Counted from the stretch's first letter, positions 1-8,782 are shown. The stretch: DNA of 64,000 bases from CAZYME01 sp964648115 (GCA_964648115.1 CAZYME010000001.1:1-64000); one strand, 5' to 3'. Program-made: numbers and translations. Notes: generated by a model not told the origin, from the sequence alone.

Positions 1-377
1 TTGCTAAGACTATTCCCGCCCAAATTAAGCGATGTCACGCCGGCAGGTATAGCTCCAAAAGCGATTGCTAAATCGGTGCCGGTTTTATTGCGGAAGCCAT
101 TACTGCTCAAATAAAGCGATGTCACGCCGGCGGGTATAGCTCTAAAAGCGATTGCTAAATCGGTGCTGGTTTTATTGCCGAGACCATTCCAGCTCAAATT
201 AAGCGATGTCACGCCGGCAGGTATAGCTCTAAAAGCGATTGCTAAATCGGCGCCGGTTTTATTGTGGAGGCCATTATTGCTCAAATCAAGCGATGTCACG
301 CCGGCAGGTATAGCTGCGATAGCAGTTGCTAATTGGGCACCGGTCATGGTGGCAAGATTCTGTAGTTGAAAGTACAT
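1..377 (-). CDS. Leucine-rich repeat protein, N-terminal part (runs off left edge)
   Basis: Reading the minus strand from the ATG at 375-377 gives an open frame to the window edge, so only about 125 residues are visible. After a short lead (MYFQLQNLATMTGAQLATAI) there are four near-identical leucine-rich repeats of 29 residues, encoded by 87-bp DNA repeats. Each contains IPAGVTSLxLSxNGL followed by a helical half ending in LAIAF. The 28-29 residue period is that of ribonuclease-inhibitor-type repeats, which form a curved protein-binding solenoid. A good ribosome-binding site (AGAGAGG) lies just upstream. Similar repeat proteins are frequent in Legionella and relatives and some are secreted effectors; that role here is inference. 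No signal peptide is visible. The near-identical DNA repeats suggest recent expansion. Total length is unknown. Confidence 0.8.
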   Translation of the reverse strand, partial: MYFQLQNLATMTGAQLATAIAAIPAGVTSLDLSNNGLHNKTGADLAIAFRAIPAGVTSLNLSWNGLGNKTSTDLAIAFRAIPAGVTSLYLSSNGFRNKTGTDLAIAFGAIPAGVTSLNLGGNSLS

Positions 378-819
378 AATTAACCTCTCTTGGGATTCTG
401 ACTCAAAATAAAGCCATGTTGACAATCAAATAGGCCAATTATATCTGATTGAAACAATTTTGTACAATAATTTACTAAACAGGTAGGTATCAAGGGAGTT
501 AAAATGCCTTAAGGTAACGTCCGACCCCCTCAGTGACGACAGAATCACCCAGGCATGGGCTCGCCTGCGCTCCGAGCTGAGGCCTTGTAAGAAAACAATG
601 ACCAGATAGTGCTTTAAGTGATGGCGCTTCTAGAAAATGTGACTTCATTCCGAGCTAGTGAGGTTATCCTGCAAAGTAGCACGTTTTATATTAGGGTCTG
701 TTGACAATTGCTCTATAAAGCCTACGTGCCTCGGCTTGTCCGCGGCATCCAGACGATCTAAATCAACGGCAAATATCTTCATAGTGCCATTACGGCCACT
801 TGCCATAATATAAGCATAA
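378..819. other. Gene-poor stretch with degraded sequence
   Basis: No supportable gene starts here. It holds the upstream region of the leucine-rich repeat gene, a GC-richer stretch around 510-590 that looks like remnant sequence, and one copy of a 60-bp dispersed repeat (693-752). The 85-codon minus frame at 645-902 is not accepted: part of it is only the translation of that repeat. Confidence 0.5.
693..752 (-). repeat. 60-bp dispersed intergenic repeat, copy 1
   Basis: The reverse complement of this segment matches 21332-21391 at 52 of 60 positions, including a 21-base identical core (TATAGAGCAATTGTCAACAG plus one base). Both copies lie in gene-poor intergenic DNA, so this is a dispersed non-coding repeat or the end of a decayed mobile element. 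Confidence 0.7.
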
Positions 820-1092
820 AATATTATTAATCTTGATACTTCCTGCGGTAAAATAGATCGCAAAACACAAGATAGAAAAACAGCTGATGCTTCGGCAGCC
901 ATTAGAAGTGATCCTGATTCCCCGCGTACGCTAGAGGCAAGAAACTATCTAGATAGCTTACAAGAGATCGTTTTGGTTTCTAATGGAATTGCTCCGAAGC
1001 CCAGAGAAAGCTTCGCACAAAGATATGAGACGTTACAGGCCGCTGCTTCACATCCAGCGGATGATCAGGAGTTACAAGGGCCGGACTTCTAA
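820..1092 (+). pseudogene. Possible 3' remnant of a decayed gene
   Basis: An open frame without any conventional start runs from after the stops at 811 and 817 to TAA at 1090-1092. Its translation (for example SPRTLEARNYLDSLQEIVLV and later YETLQAAASHPADDQELQGP) has the balanced composition of real protein, mainly acidic and helical. It begins right after the dispersed repeat at 693-752. I infer a gene tail truncated on its 5' side. It overlaps the 3' end of the convergent membrane-protein gene by about 20 bases. The family is not recognised and the frame could be chance. Confidence 0.3.
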
Positions 1093-1518
1093 GCTAGTTG
1101 GCACGCTGGACAAGGTCAGTAAAATTGCGGCTATAACCCACAATACTAAACCCAGCCAGTATGTTTGGGGTGGCCGTTTACGACGCCATTTTTTTATAGA
1201 GGCTAACTGAGAAATTAAAAGGGGTAGGCTTGCGACAAAACACAGATAGACAATTTTGGTAAACGGCAGCGAGCCTTTTTCAAATGGTATGAGGGCATGT
1301 AGCTTGTAAACAAATTGATGAAGCCAGACTTGGATTCGTAATAATAACCACAAACCCCACTCTTCATAAATTTCAATAAACCAAGAAGCAACTATTAAAG
1401 GAACTAATAATTTCACCCCTGGAATAGCAAAAAACCGCTTAAACATGCGTCCAAATTCTTGTGCAAAAAAGGCTGCAATCGATGCACAGAAGACAACCAG
1501 GGCTATTGTACCAATCAT
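1072..1518 (-). CDS. Hypothetical membrane protein downstream of uup
   Basis: This 148-residue protein has an N-terminal hydrophobic segment (residues about 1-18), further segments near 35-50, 90-110 and 120-138, and a basic loop SIKKWRRKRPP between the last two, so it is probably an inner-membrane protein with three or four helices. Its start overlaps the stop of uup by four bases (1515-1518), which implies translational coupling and the last place in the spoT-ridA-uup operon. I do not recognise the family. The start is the first ATG and fits the overlap. Confidence 0.65.
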   Translation of the reverse strand: MIGTIALVVFCASIAAFFAQEFGRMFKRFFAIPGVKLLVPLIVASWFIEIYEEWGLWLLLRIQVWLHQFVYKLHALIPFEKGSLPFTKIVYLCFVASLPLLISQLASIKKWRRKRPPQTYWLGLVLWVIAAILLTLSSVPTSLEVRPL

Positions 1519-3401
1519 CCTTTTTTATCCTCCAGTACTTCCCAGCGCGCATATAACTCGGCAAGTAACCTATCATTTTCTACTAACTTTTGTTTAAAAT
1601 CATTAATTTTTTGTGCATCTTGTTGGTAAAACGCGGGCTTTGCCATTTCATCATGCAAGTTTTGCGTTTTTTTCTCTAATGATTCTATCTGTTGAGGCAA
1701 TTTTGACAACTCGCGTTGTTCATTAAATGTTAGTTTAGTGGTGTTGTTGCCGCTGCGGGCCACTGGCTGAGGTGGCGCTGATTCACGCTGTTGCATTTTT
1801 TTATAACTGCGGTACTCATCGTAACCACCCACATATTCATTAAACCGCCCATCATCTTCGTATATCAATACACTGGTTACGACCTGATTAATAAACGCTC
1901 GATCATGACTAATCAACAATAATGTTCCTGGGTAATCAACCAGCATGGTCTCCAATAATTCCAAGGTTTCAATATCTAAGTCGTTTGTGGGCTCATCCAT
2001 TACCAATAAATTGACGGGTTTTGCAAATAATTTGGCTAATAATAACCGGTTACGCTCCCCACCCGACAAAGACGAAACCGGTTGATTAAAACGTTCGGGA
2101 GCAAACAAAAACTCACGCAAATAAGACGCCACATGCTTTTGTTTACCATTAATTGTCACATAATCAGCGCCGTCTCCCACATTAGCCATGACGGTTTGCT
2201 GCTCATCAAGCTGGCGGCGTAATTGATCAAAATAGGCGACTTCTAGTGAAGTACCACGACGAATTTTACCTGAGTCAGGCTCCAACTCACCCAGCAGTAA
2301 ACGCACCAATGTGGTTTTACCGCAGCCATTGGGGCCAATAATTCCTACTTTATCACCACGGGTTAGCAAGAAGGAAAAATCGCGTATCAACTGCAACTGC
2401 TGACTGCTCTCGCCGCGGGACGTCGGATTTAGAGGTAACTTATAATTTACCTGTTCCGCTTCAACCACCAAGTTACCAGACCGCGCAACCTCTAGAGCTA
2501 CTGTCTTCACTTTACCTACTTGTAGCCGGCGTTGTTGATGCGCATCCCGCATGGCTTTTAAAGCACGAACTCTACCTTCATTTCGTGTACGCCTGGCTTT
2601 AACCCCCGTACGCAACCAGACTTCTTCTTGGCCCAAACGCTTGTCAAAGAGATCCTGATGTTTTTGTTCGCTAAGACGCATAGCTTCACGCCTATCAAGA
2701 TACGTTTCGTAATCGCAATCATGTCGATGTAACTGACCTCTATCAATTTCAACAATGCAATTCGCTACATTAGCTAAAAATTCACGATCATGCGTTACAA
2801 CAACTACGCTGCCTGAATAACTTTTCAAATATGATTCAAGCCACTCAATTGCATCCATATCCAAATGGTTAGTTGGCTCATCCAATAACAATAGATCTGG
2901 TGTTGTAATAAGGGCTGCCGCTAATAAGGCGCGTCTTTTCATTCCTCCCGATAATTCATTCATTGATATATCAGGATCTAGCCCTAAACGAGTTGCCATG
3001 GTTTCTATGCGGGGTAACAAGTCCCAGGCTTGGAAGTCCTCAATTTTGTGTTGGAAATGCGCTAATTTATCGAGATCACCACCCGTTGACTCTGCACGAA
3101 ATTGGGCTAAAACTTCCCCTACTTCGCCCAACCCCTTTACGAGAAAATGATAAACCGTTTCATTATGGCTGACAGGAACTTCTTGGGTTAATCCCGCAAC
3201 ACGCAAACCGTTGCGCTGATGAATGTGACCGCGGTCTTGCACCACTTCGCCTTGCAACAACTTTAACAAAGTAGATTTTCCAGCACCATTCCGGCCAACT
3301 AAAGCAATCCTATCTTGCAGCTGAACTTGCCAATCAACTTGATCTAAAATGCACGTGTTAGCCAAATTCAAACTAACTCCATGCAGAGATAATATACTCA
3401 C
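1515..3401 (-). CDS. uup: ABC-F family ATPase Uup
   Basis: This is a 628-residue soluble protein with two ABC ATPase domains and no membrane part. Walker A motifs are GRNGAGKS (residues 36-43) and GPNGCGKT in the second half. The signatures are LSGGMKRR and LSGGERNR, and the Walker B sequences are LLLDEPTNHLD and LVMDEPTNDLD. The charged C-terminal 90 residues look like the coiled coil typical of Uup. ABC-F proteins act on ribosomes; Uup is also linked to DNA branched-intermediate tolerance and transposon precise excision. The start is GTG, overlapping the ridA stop in a GTGA junction at 3398-3401, and no earlier ATG is available. Length matches the family. Confidence 0.93.
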   Translation of the reverse strand: MSILSLHGVSLNLANTCILDQVDWQVQLQDRIALVGRNGAGKSTLLKLLQGEVVQDRGHIHQRNGLRVAGLTQEVPVSHNETVYHFLVKGLGEVGEVLAQFRAESTGGDLDKLAHFQHKIEDFQAWDLLPRIETMATRLGLDPDISMNELSGGMKRRALLAAALITTPDLLLLDEPTNHLDMDAIEWLESYLKSYSGSVVVVTHDREFLANVANCIVEIDRGQLHRHDCDYETYLDRREAMRLSEQKHQDLFDKRLGQEEVWLRTGVKARRTRNEGRVRALKAMRDAHQQRRLQVGKVKTVALEVARSGNLVVEAEQVNYKLPLNPTSRGESSQQLQLIRDFSFLLTRGDKVGIIGPNGCGKTTLVRLLLGELEPDSGKIRRGTSLEVAYFDQLRRQLDEQQTVMANVGDGADYVTINGKQKHVASYLREFLFAPERFNQPVSSLSGGERNRLLLAKLFAKPVNLLVMDEPTNDLDIETLELLETMLVDYPGTLLLISHDRAFINQVVTSVLIYEDDGRFNEYVGGYDEYRSYKKMQQRESAPPQPVARSGNNTTKLTFNEQRELSKLPQQIESLEKKTQNLHDEMAKPAFYQQDAQKINDFKQKLVENDRLLAELYARWEVLEDKKG

Positions 3402-3775
3402 GTAACAACCATTATTGCGTCCATTTCCACCTGCGCACCACGTGGTAAAGCAGCTACACCGATTGCTGCGCGAGCGGGATATGGTTCGTTAAAGAAATGC
3501 GTCATCGCTTCGTTAACCAAAGGAAAATGATTTAAATCCATTAGGTACACGGTTAACTTAACAATATTCGCCAAACTACCACCAGCGGCCTCACAAACTG
3601 CCGCTAAATTTTCTATCACTTGTGCTACCTGCAAGCGAATTTCATCACTGCATAATTGCATTGTTTTTGGATCAAGCGGAATTTGCCCAGATAAATAAAT
3701 AGTATTCCCGCATTTTACCGCTTGACTGTAAGTACCTATCGCGGCAGGCGCTCGTTCACTGTGTATAGGTTGCAT
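3398..3775 (-). CDS. ridA: RidA/YjgF family enamine/imine deaminase
   Basis: The product has 125 residues, the usual size for this trimeric cytosolic family, which hydrolyses reactive enamine/imine intermediates released by PLP enzymes such as threonine dehydratase. Visible family features are the N-terminal APAAIGTYSQAVKCGNTIYL stretch, the SGQIPLDP motif, and the C-terminal block PARAAIGVAALPRGAQVEMD, whose arginine corresponds to the substrate carboxylate-binding residue. It lies 3 bases after spoT and is translationally coupled to uup. A ridA gene directly behind spoT is also seen in other gammaproteobacteria. Confidence 0.93.
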   Translation of the reverse strand: MQPIHSERAPAAIGTYSQAVKCGNTIYLSGQIPLDPKTMQLCSDEIRLQVAQVIENLAAVCEAAGGSLANIVKLTVYLMDLNHFPLVNEAMTHFFNEPYPARAAIGVAALPRGAQVEMDAIMVVT

Positions 3776-3778
3776 TAC

Positions 3779-5902
3779 TTAATCCCCTTGTTTTTTCCGA
3801 TACAACCGCATCACCACTTTATTAGCACGCAAACGACGCATAACTTTTGCCAAATGTGTCCTATTGAGCACACTAATTGAAAAAGTTACCGCATTATGGC
3901 GTCCATCTCGTGGATCCACATTAATATTGCCAATATTCGATTCGGCTTCAGAAATTGCTGTAGCAAGAGCCGCAAGAACACCGCGTTGATTAGCCACATC
4001 CACCGTGACATCCACCCAGAATTCACCTTGTACATCATCGTCCCAACGGAGTGAAATGAATTGTTCTGGATTACTGCGTGTCTTCTTGATAGACGGACAA
4101 TCACTCACGTGCACTAATATCCCTCGCCCCTGCTGGAAACGGCCAACAATATTATCACCAGGAATGGGTTGACAGCACTCCGCAAAATGCACAACCATCC
4201 CCTCGGTACCTTTTATAGCAAGCGGTCCACCTTTTGCAGTTTTCGCCAGTGCCCCACTTTCCTCTGCCACCACAAGACGGCGCGCTATCACCATCGACAT
4301 TTGGTTTCCAATGCCTATGGCATATAACAAATCATCCATCGATTTATAATGCAAATCACTTAACAAGGCTTGTAACGATTCAGGAGGAATTTTGGCATAT
4401 TCACTGCCTAACTCAGCAAAAGCTTGCTCTAAAAGTCTGGTGCCTAACGTAATTGATTCTGCATGGTGCTGGCTTTTTAGAAAATTACGAATATTACTGC
4501 GCGCTTTTCCAGTCACAACAAAATTTAACCATCCAGGATTGGGGCGAGCACCAGGGGCTGTAATAATTTCCACTGTTTGGCCATTGGTTAAAGGGATACT
4601 GAGCGGTACTAAACGACGATTAACTTTAGCCGCCACACAGCTATTTCCCACTCCAGAGTGCACTGTATAGGCGAAATCAACTGGGGTAGCCCCTTTAGGG
4701 AGCTCCATGATGTGCCCTTTAGGAGTAAACACGTAAACTTCATCCGGGAATAAATCAATTTTCACGTTTTCGATGAACTCTAAAGAATTACCCGTACTAC
4801 GCTGCATTTCTAACAAACGCTGAACCCATTCTCGAGCCCGCAATTGCGCTTCATTCACTTCCAAGCCTTCATATTTGTAAATCCAGTGTGCCGCCACACC
4901 ATTTTCAGCAACACTATCCATATCACGCGTACGAATTTGTACTTCCAATGGCACCCCAAAAGGGCCAAATAATGTGGTATGCAAGGATTGGTAACCGTTG
5001 ACTTTTGGTATGCCAATATAATCTTTAAAACGTTGGGGAACCGGTTTATAAGTACGGTGGAGAGCGCCCATCACCCGATAACATGAATCAATATCATCAG
5101 TCACTACGCGGAAAGCAAATACATCGGTTATCTCAGCAAAAGAAGCTTTTTTCTGGCGCATTTTCCGATAAATACTATATAAATGTTTTTGTCTGCCAAA
5201 GACGTGCTCATAGGGGATATTTAATTCTTCCAGCGCTTCTTGTAAATCTTGCTCAATTTTTTGAGTTAACTCGCGCCGGTTACCACGCGATTTTTCAACA
5301 GCAGATTTGATTGCCCTATAACGCATGGGATAAAGCGCTTTAAAACCAAGATCTTCAAGACCTGTATAAACAGCATGCATTCCTAGACGATTAGCAATGG
5401 GCGCATATATTTCTAATGTTTCAATTGCTATACGCCTTTTTTTTGCTGAAGGCATCGCACTCAGTGTTCGCATATTGTGTAGCCGATCTGCAAGCTTAAC
5501 GATAATCACGCGTATGTCTTTGACCATGGCCATGACCATTTTGCGAAAATTCTCAGCTTGGGCTTCAGCACGTGATTCAAATTTGATTTTAGTTAACTTA
5601 GTGACACCATCAACGAGGGTCGCTACATCTTCACCAAATTGTTGGATTAGCTCTTCTTTACTGGTTTTGGTATCTTCGACGACATCATGCAATAACGTAG
5701 CCATGATGGTTTGATAATCAAGGCGCATCTCCGCAAGGATCAGCGCCGCTTCAACTGGGTGCGAAATATAAGGTTCACCGGACCGGCGCATCTGGCCTAG
5801 ATGCCCTTTTTCGGCAACTAAGTAAGCCTGGTGACATTTTTCAATTTCATCCGCTTCAAGGTAGAGTTTTAGCTCTTCATGCAACTCATCAAAGTAACTC
5901 AC
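3779..5902 (-). CDS. spoT: Bifunctional (p)ppGpp synthetase/hydrolase SpoT
   Basis: This 707-residue protein makes and degrades the stringent-response alarmone (p)ppGpp. In order it has an HD hydrolase domain (H48, HD at 72-73, ED at 76-77, all intact), the synthetase domain (FGRQKHLYSIYRKM, the YKPVPQRFKDYIGIPKVNGY block and EVQIRT), a TGS domain (DEVYVFTPKGHIMELPKGAT), a helical region with a Cys-containing segment (HFAECCQPIPGDNIVG) and a C-terminal ACT domain. Both catalytic halves look intact. It follows rpoZ in the usual gmk-rpoZ-spoT order. In Legionella, ppGpp feeds the LetA/S pathway, which makes the letA gene in this window relevant. Confidence 0.97.
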   Translation of the reverse strand: MSYFDELHEELKLYLEADEIEKCHQAYLVAEKGHLGQMRRSGEPYISHPVEAALILAEMRLDYQTIMATLLHDVVEDTKTSKEELIQQFGEDVATLVDGVTKLTKIKFESRAEAQAENFRKMVMAMVKDIRVIIVKLADRLHNMRTLSAMPSAKKRRIAIETLEIYAPIANRLGMHAVYTGLEDLGFKALYPMRYRAIKSAVEKSRGNRRELTQKIEQDLQEALEELNIPYEHVFGRQKHLYSIYRKMRQKKASFAEITDVFAFRVVTDDIDSCYRVMGALHRTYKPVPQRFKDYIGIPKVNGYQSLHTTLFGPFGVPLEVQIRTRDMDSVAENGVAAHWIYKYEGLEVNEAQLRAREWVQRLLEMQRSTGNSLEFIENVKIDLFPDEVYVFTPKGHIMELPKGATPVDFAYTVHSGVGNSCVAAKVNRRLVPLSIPLTNGQTVEIITAPGARPNPGWLNFVVTGKARSNIRNFLKSQHHAESITLGTRLLEQAFAELGSEYAKIPPESLQALLSDLHYKSMDDLLYAIGIGNQMSMVIARRLVVAEESGALAKTAKGGPLAIKGTEGMVVHFAECCQPIPGDNIVGRFQQGRGILVHVSDCPSIKKTRSNPEQFISLRWDDDVQGEFWVDVTVDVANQRGVLAALATAISEAESNIGNINVDPRDGRHNAVTFSISVLNRTHLAKVMRRLRANKVVMRLYRKKQGD

Positions 5903-5947
5903 ACAACACTCCCTTGGGCTCTTTGCAAATAACTACTTGAACAGCTC

Positions 5948-6151
5948 CTAATCTTTGTCCAATATATCTGGTTTGATAAACCCTTCTGCAATTTCGCGTA
6001 GCGCGACTACTGTTGGTTTATCATTTTCCCATTCCACCATGGGCTGAGCACCACGCACAGCAATTTCACGCGCACGCTTAGAAGCAACCATTACCAACTC
6101 AAATCGATTTTCAACATGCTCTAAGCAATCTTCAACCGTTACACGTGCCAT
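5948..6151 (-). CDS. rpoZ: RNA polymerase omega subunit
   Basis: This 67-residue protein starts MARVTVEDCLEHVENRFELV and carries the conserved ASKRAREIA motif, which contacts the beta' subunit. Omega helps assemble RNA polymerase and forms part of a ppGpp binding site in gammaproteobacteria, so its position between gmk and spoT is functionally sensible. It is shorter than the E. coli protein (91 residues), lacking part of the variable C-terminal tail. Confidence 0.95.
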   Translation of the reverse strand: MARVTVEDCLEHVENRFELVMVASKRAREIAVRGAQPMVEWENDKPTVVALREIAEGFIKPDILDKD

Positions 6152-6185
6152 ACACTGCTCCTCAAAATCATTAAAACGTTATAGT

Positions 6186-6824
6186 TTACTGCGATGATAG
6201 CAGAAATGAAAGCAATTGTCGTTGTTGGCCTACTTGACGGCTCATGCGCAAGCGGTGAGCTACCACAATCGCCTTTAATTCATCAGCGGCTTTAGCAAAG
6301 TCATCGTTAACAATTAAATAATCAAACTCTGGATAATGACTGAGCTCATCACATGCACTTTGCATGCGGCTAGCAATCACTTGATCATCATCCTGTCGCC
6401 TATCCATCAAGCGTTTTTTAAGCACATCTACTGAAGGAGGAATCACAAAAATACTCACAGCGTTCGTAAACGCATGCTTAATTTGCTCAGCACCCTGCCA
6501 ATCAATATCTAAAACAATATCAATACCAGCGCGTAAGCGCTCAGTAATTTGTTCAGCAGACGTGCCGTAGAAATGATTGAAGACTTGGGCATGTTCAATA
6601 AAAGCACCTACTTCGACCATGCGCATAAATGCTGGCTCATTAACAAAAAAATAATCAACACCGTCTACTTCGCCGGGTCGTTTTTTACGTGTTGTATGTG
6701 ATACAGAGACAGCTATATCCTCTAAACTATCCACTAATTTTTTGACTAGGCTAGTTTTTCCACCACCCGAGGGGGCTGCCACAATAAATAAATTTCCAGA
6801 ATAATTATCCGCCATAGTAGTCAC
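6186..6824 (-). CDS. gmk: Guanylate kinase
   Basis: This enzyme phosphorylates GMP to GDP. The P-loop reads APSGGGKTS where many homologues have GAGKSS, a conservative variation. The GMP-binding segment SVSHTTRKKRPGEVDGVDYF, the LDIDWQGAEQI Walker B region and the RMQSACDEL lid region are present. The first start is GTG inside a GTGA overlap with the yicC stop (6821-6824); an ATG nine bases further in (6815) is an equally plausible start. It is 212 residues, usual for the family. Confidence 0.95.
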   Translation of the reverse strand: MTTMADNYSGNLFIVAAPSGGGKTSLVKKLVDSLEDIAVSVSHTTRKKRPGEVDGVDYFFVNEPAFMRMVEVGAFIEHAQVFNHFYGTSAEQITERLRAGIDIVLDIDWQGAEQIKHAFTNAVSIFVIPPSVDVLKKRLMDRRQDDDQVIASRMQSACDELSHYPEFDYLIVNDDFAKAADELKAIVVAHRLRMSRQVGQQRQLLSFLLSSQ

Positions 6825-7687
6825 TCTATATTTTGAATTTGTTCACGCATTTGCTCTATCAGGACTTTCATCTGTACAGCGTGCTGCGTTAAAACCACTG
6901 AATCTGATTTAGAACTTAATGTATTCGCTTCGCGATTTAATTCCTGCATCAAAAAATCGAGCCGCCTGCCTGCAACATTATCACGTTCAAGTGTGCGCGC
7001 TACTTCATTAAGGTGGGTCTGTAACCTATCGAGCTCTTCGCTCACATCAAGACGCGCTAGCATCACAGCAATTTCTTGCTCAATGCGGGGCTCTGCTACT
7101 TCAATTTGTAATTGTTGCAATCGAGTAAGTAATTTTTCTCTTGTTTGACCAGAAATCAATGCCACCTGTTTATTTGCATGAATAATTTCATCGTTTAAGA
7201 GGTGCAAGCGGGTTTTAACATGTTCATTTAACACAGTTCCTTCAGCCAACCGAGCTGCGATTAATTGTGTTAGTGCATCTTGAAATGTCTGTTCAATTTG
7301 CTCGCTCAACGTATCAAGATCGGGTTGACTAACCTCGACCACCCCTGGCCAGGCGAGAACATGGCTTACAGTTAAATCATTTGCTAATTGGTGACTAGAA
7401 GCCAGCCCAGCTCCTGCCTCTAGTAAGGCCTTCACCAACCCCGCATTAACCAGCATAGACCGGTTTTCACCTGCTATATCATTAATTTTAAGCAGACATT
7501 CAAGTTTACCGCGATGAATTTGGCCACGTAATAAATTGCGTAGATTGCTTTCTAAACCACGAAACGACTCAGGCAACCGAAATGAAACGTCGAGATAACG
7601 ATGGTTAACTGATCTTATTTCCCAACAAAATGAATTTCCAGCCAATTGATTCTGCACTCTGGCAAAGGCTGTCATGCTATGCGTCAT
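6821..7687 (-). CDS. yicC: YicC-family endoribonuclease
   Basis: The product has 288 residues. The N-terminal MTHSMTAFARVQNQ and WEIRSVNHRYLDVSFRLPE are typical of the YicC_N domain. The C-terminal domain has DVSEELDRLQTHL and GRRLDFLMQELNREANTL, the metal-dependent catalytic region of the RNase YicC family. In E. coli YicC has been linked to degradation of the small RNA RyhB. It heads the yicC-gmk-rpoZ-spoT operon and is divergent from rph, the same arrangement as in many gammaproteobacteria. Confidence 0.92.
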   Translation of the reverse strand: MTHSMTAFARVQNQLAGNSFCWEIRSVNHRYLDVSFRLPESFRGLESNLRNLLRGQIHRGKLECLLKINDIAGENRSMLVNAGLVKALLEAGAGLASSHQLANDLTVSHVLAWPGVVEVSQPDLDTLSEQIEQTFQDALTQLIAARLAEGTVLNEHVKTRLHLLNDEIIHANKQVALISGQTREKLLTRLQQLQIEVAEPRIEQEIAVMLARLDVSEELDRLQTHLNEVARTLERDNVAGRRLDFLMQELNREANTLSSKSDSVVLTQHAVQMKVLIEQMREQIQNIE

Positions 7688-7771
7688 TCAGAATTCCGAC
7701 CAGTTTAATGTTGGGCGACTATACCCCAAATTTGTACAAATGCAAACCTGAAGATAACCTTTTCGTCACCA

Positions 7772-7800
7772 TTGGCCAATAGGTTCAACTGGTTTATACT
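7772..7800 (+). promoter_or_regulatory. Sigma-70-type promoter for rph
   Basis: A -35 box TTGGCC (7772-7777), a 17-base spacer and a -10 box TATACT (7795-7800) sit about 45 bases before the rph ATG. Because the -10 box overlaps a possible TTG start at 7800, it also argues for the downstream start at 7845. Confidence 0.6.
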
Positions 7801-7844
7801 TGCCGACTTTACATGACCTGCCTAAATCTCAAGAGGAATTCATT

Positions 7845-8555
7845 ATGCGCCCAAGCAAACGCGAAGCTAACCAACTACGCCCCATCAATATTACTCGTAA
7901 CTACACTAACCATGCAGAAGGTTCTGTTCTCGTTGAGTTTGGGCAAACTCGCGTGCTTTGCACAGCTTCCGTTATTGATGGTGTCCCACGGTTTCTTAAA
8001 GGAAAAAATGAAGGTTGGATAACCGCTGAATACGGTATGTTACCGCGTGCCACACATAGTCGTAATGAAAGAGAGGCGAGCAAAGGAAAGCAAGGTGGCA
8101 GAACTCTGGAAATTCAACGCTTGATTGGTAGATCGTTGCGTATGTGTGTTGATTTAAAATCATTAGGCGAAACGACCATTACATTAGACTGTGATGTCCT
8201 TCAAGCTGATGGAGGCACGCGTACTGCGGCTATTACTGGCGCCTGTGTAGCATTGAAAGACGCTCTGGACTGGATGGTCTCGCGTGAAAAATTACGCAAA
8301 AAACTTACCTTCAATTATATCGCCGCTGTTTCTGTGGGAATCTATCGAGGCACATCGGTTCTGGATTTAGATTACGCTGAAGACGTGCTCGCAGAAACGG
8401 ATATGAATGTGGTGATGAACGAGCAAGGAGATTTTATTGAGGTTCAAGGCACTGCGGAAGATGGTAGTTTTAACCGCACGCAGCTTAATGAGATGTTGGG
8501 GCTTGCCGAAATAGGGACTAGAGAGTTGATCGAGTTGCAGAAGAAGGCATCGTAA
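7845..8555 (+). CDS. rph: Ribonuclease PH
   Basis: This is a phosphorolytic 3'-5' exoribonuclease that trims tRNA 3' ends; it works as a hexamer. The start is the ATG at 7845, preceded by AGAGGA, giving MRPSKREANQLRPINITRNY and 236 residues, the family length. RNase PH motifs include GWITAEYGMLPRATHSRNER, the GGRTLEIQRLIGRSLR segment and LDCDVLQADGGTRTAAITGA with the phosphate-binding region. The C-terminal EVQGTAEDGSFNRTQLNEML block is intact. Confidence 0.96.
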   Translation: MRPSKREANQLRPINITRNYTNHAEGSVLVEFGQTRVLCTASVIDGVPRFLKGKNEGWITAEYGMLPRATHSRNEREASKGKQGGRTLEIQRLIGRSLRMCVDLKSLGETTITLDCDVLQADGGTRTAAITGACVALKDALDWMVSREKLRKKLTFNYIAAVSVGIYRGTSVLDLDYAEDVLAETDMNVVMNEQGDFIEVQGTAEDGSFNRTQLNEMLGLAEIGTRELIELQKKAS

Positions 8556-8622
8556 CTGTTATAATCGTTCATGTAATGGTGCCAGCTTAAGAAAAATTGG
8601 CTGAAATAAACGGAGCAGATCC

Positions 8623-8709
8623 AATGTAGCCCGTATGGAGCGCAGCGGAATGCGGGAATGGCCCCAGGTTTGATCCCCGCATTCCGCTGCGCTCCATACG
8701 GGCTACATT
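8623..8709. repeat. Long palindromic repeat, GTAGCCCG family, full copy 1
   Basis: Two 34-base arms (8623-8656 and 8676-8709) are exact reverse complements around a 19-base loop. A nearly identical element is at 49061-49142, and truncated copies lie at 9854-9887, 12840-12884, 17343-17381 and about 47606-47685. All are intergenic. This copy lies between the convergent 3' ends of rph and pilT and could act as a bidirectional terminator. Confidence 0.9.
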
Positions 8710-8782
8710 AGATGTAATCGTTCACGGAATTTACATGCCCTGTGAACGATTACCATTAGGTTTAATTTTAGTGCTTGAAAAC

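Noticed and set aside
1..377. Regular 87-bp repeats could be taken for a CRISPR array or satellite
   Set aside because: There are no unique spacers, the period is a multiple of three, and the minus frame reads as clear leucine-rich repeats.
645..902. 85-codon minus frame
   Set aside because: Its C-terminal half translates the dispersed repeat also found at 21332-21391, and no ribosome-binding site or family supports it.
983..1210. 75-codon plus frame
   Set aside because: It is antisense to the membrane protein downstream of uup and out of frame with the more protein-like remnant at 820-1092.
7800..7844. N-terminal extension of RNase PH from a TTG
   Set aside because: The TTG overlaps the -10 box; the ATG at 7845 has a proper ribosome-binding site and gives the family length.
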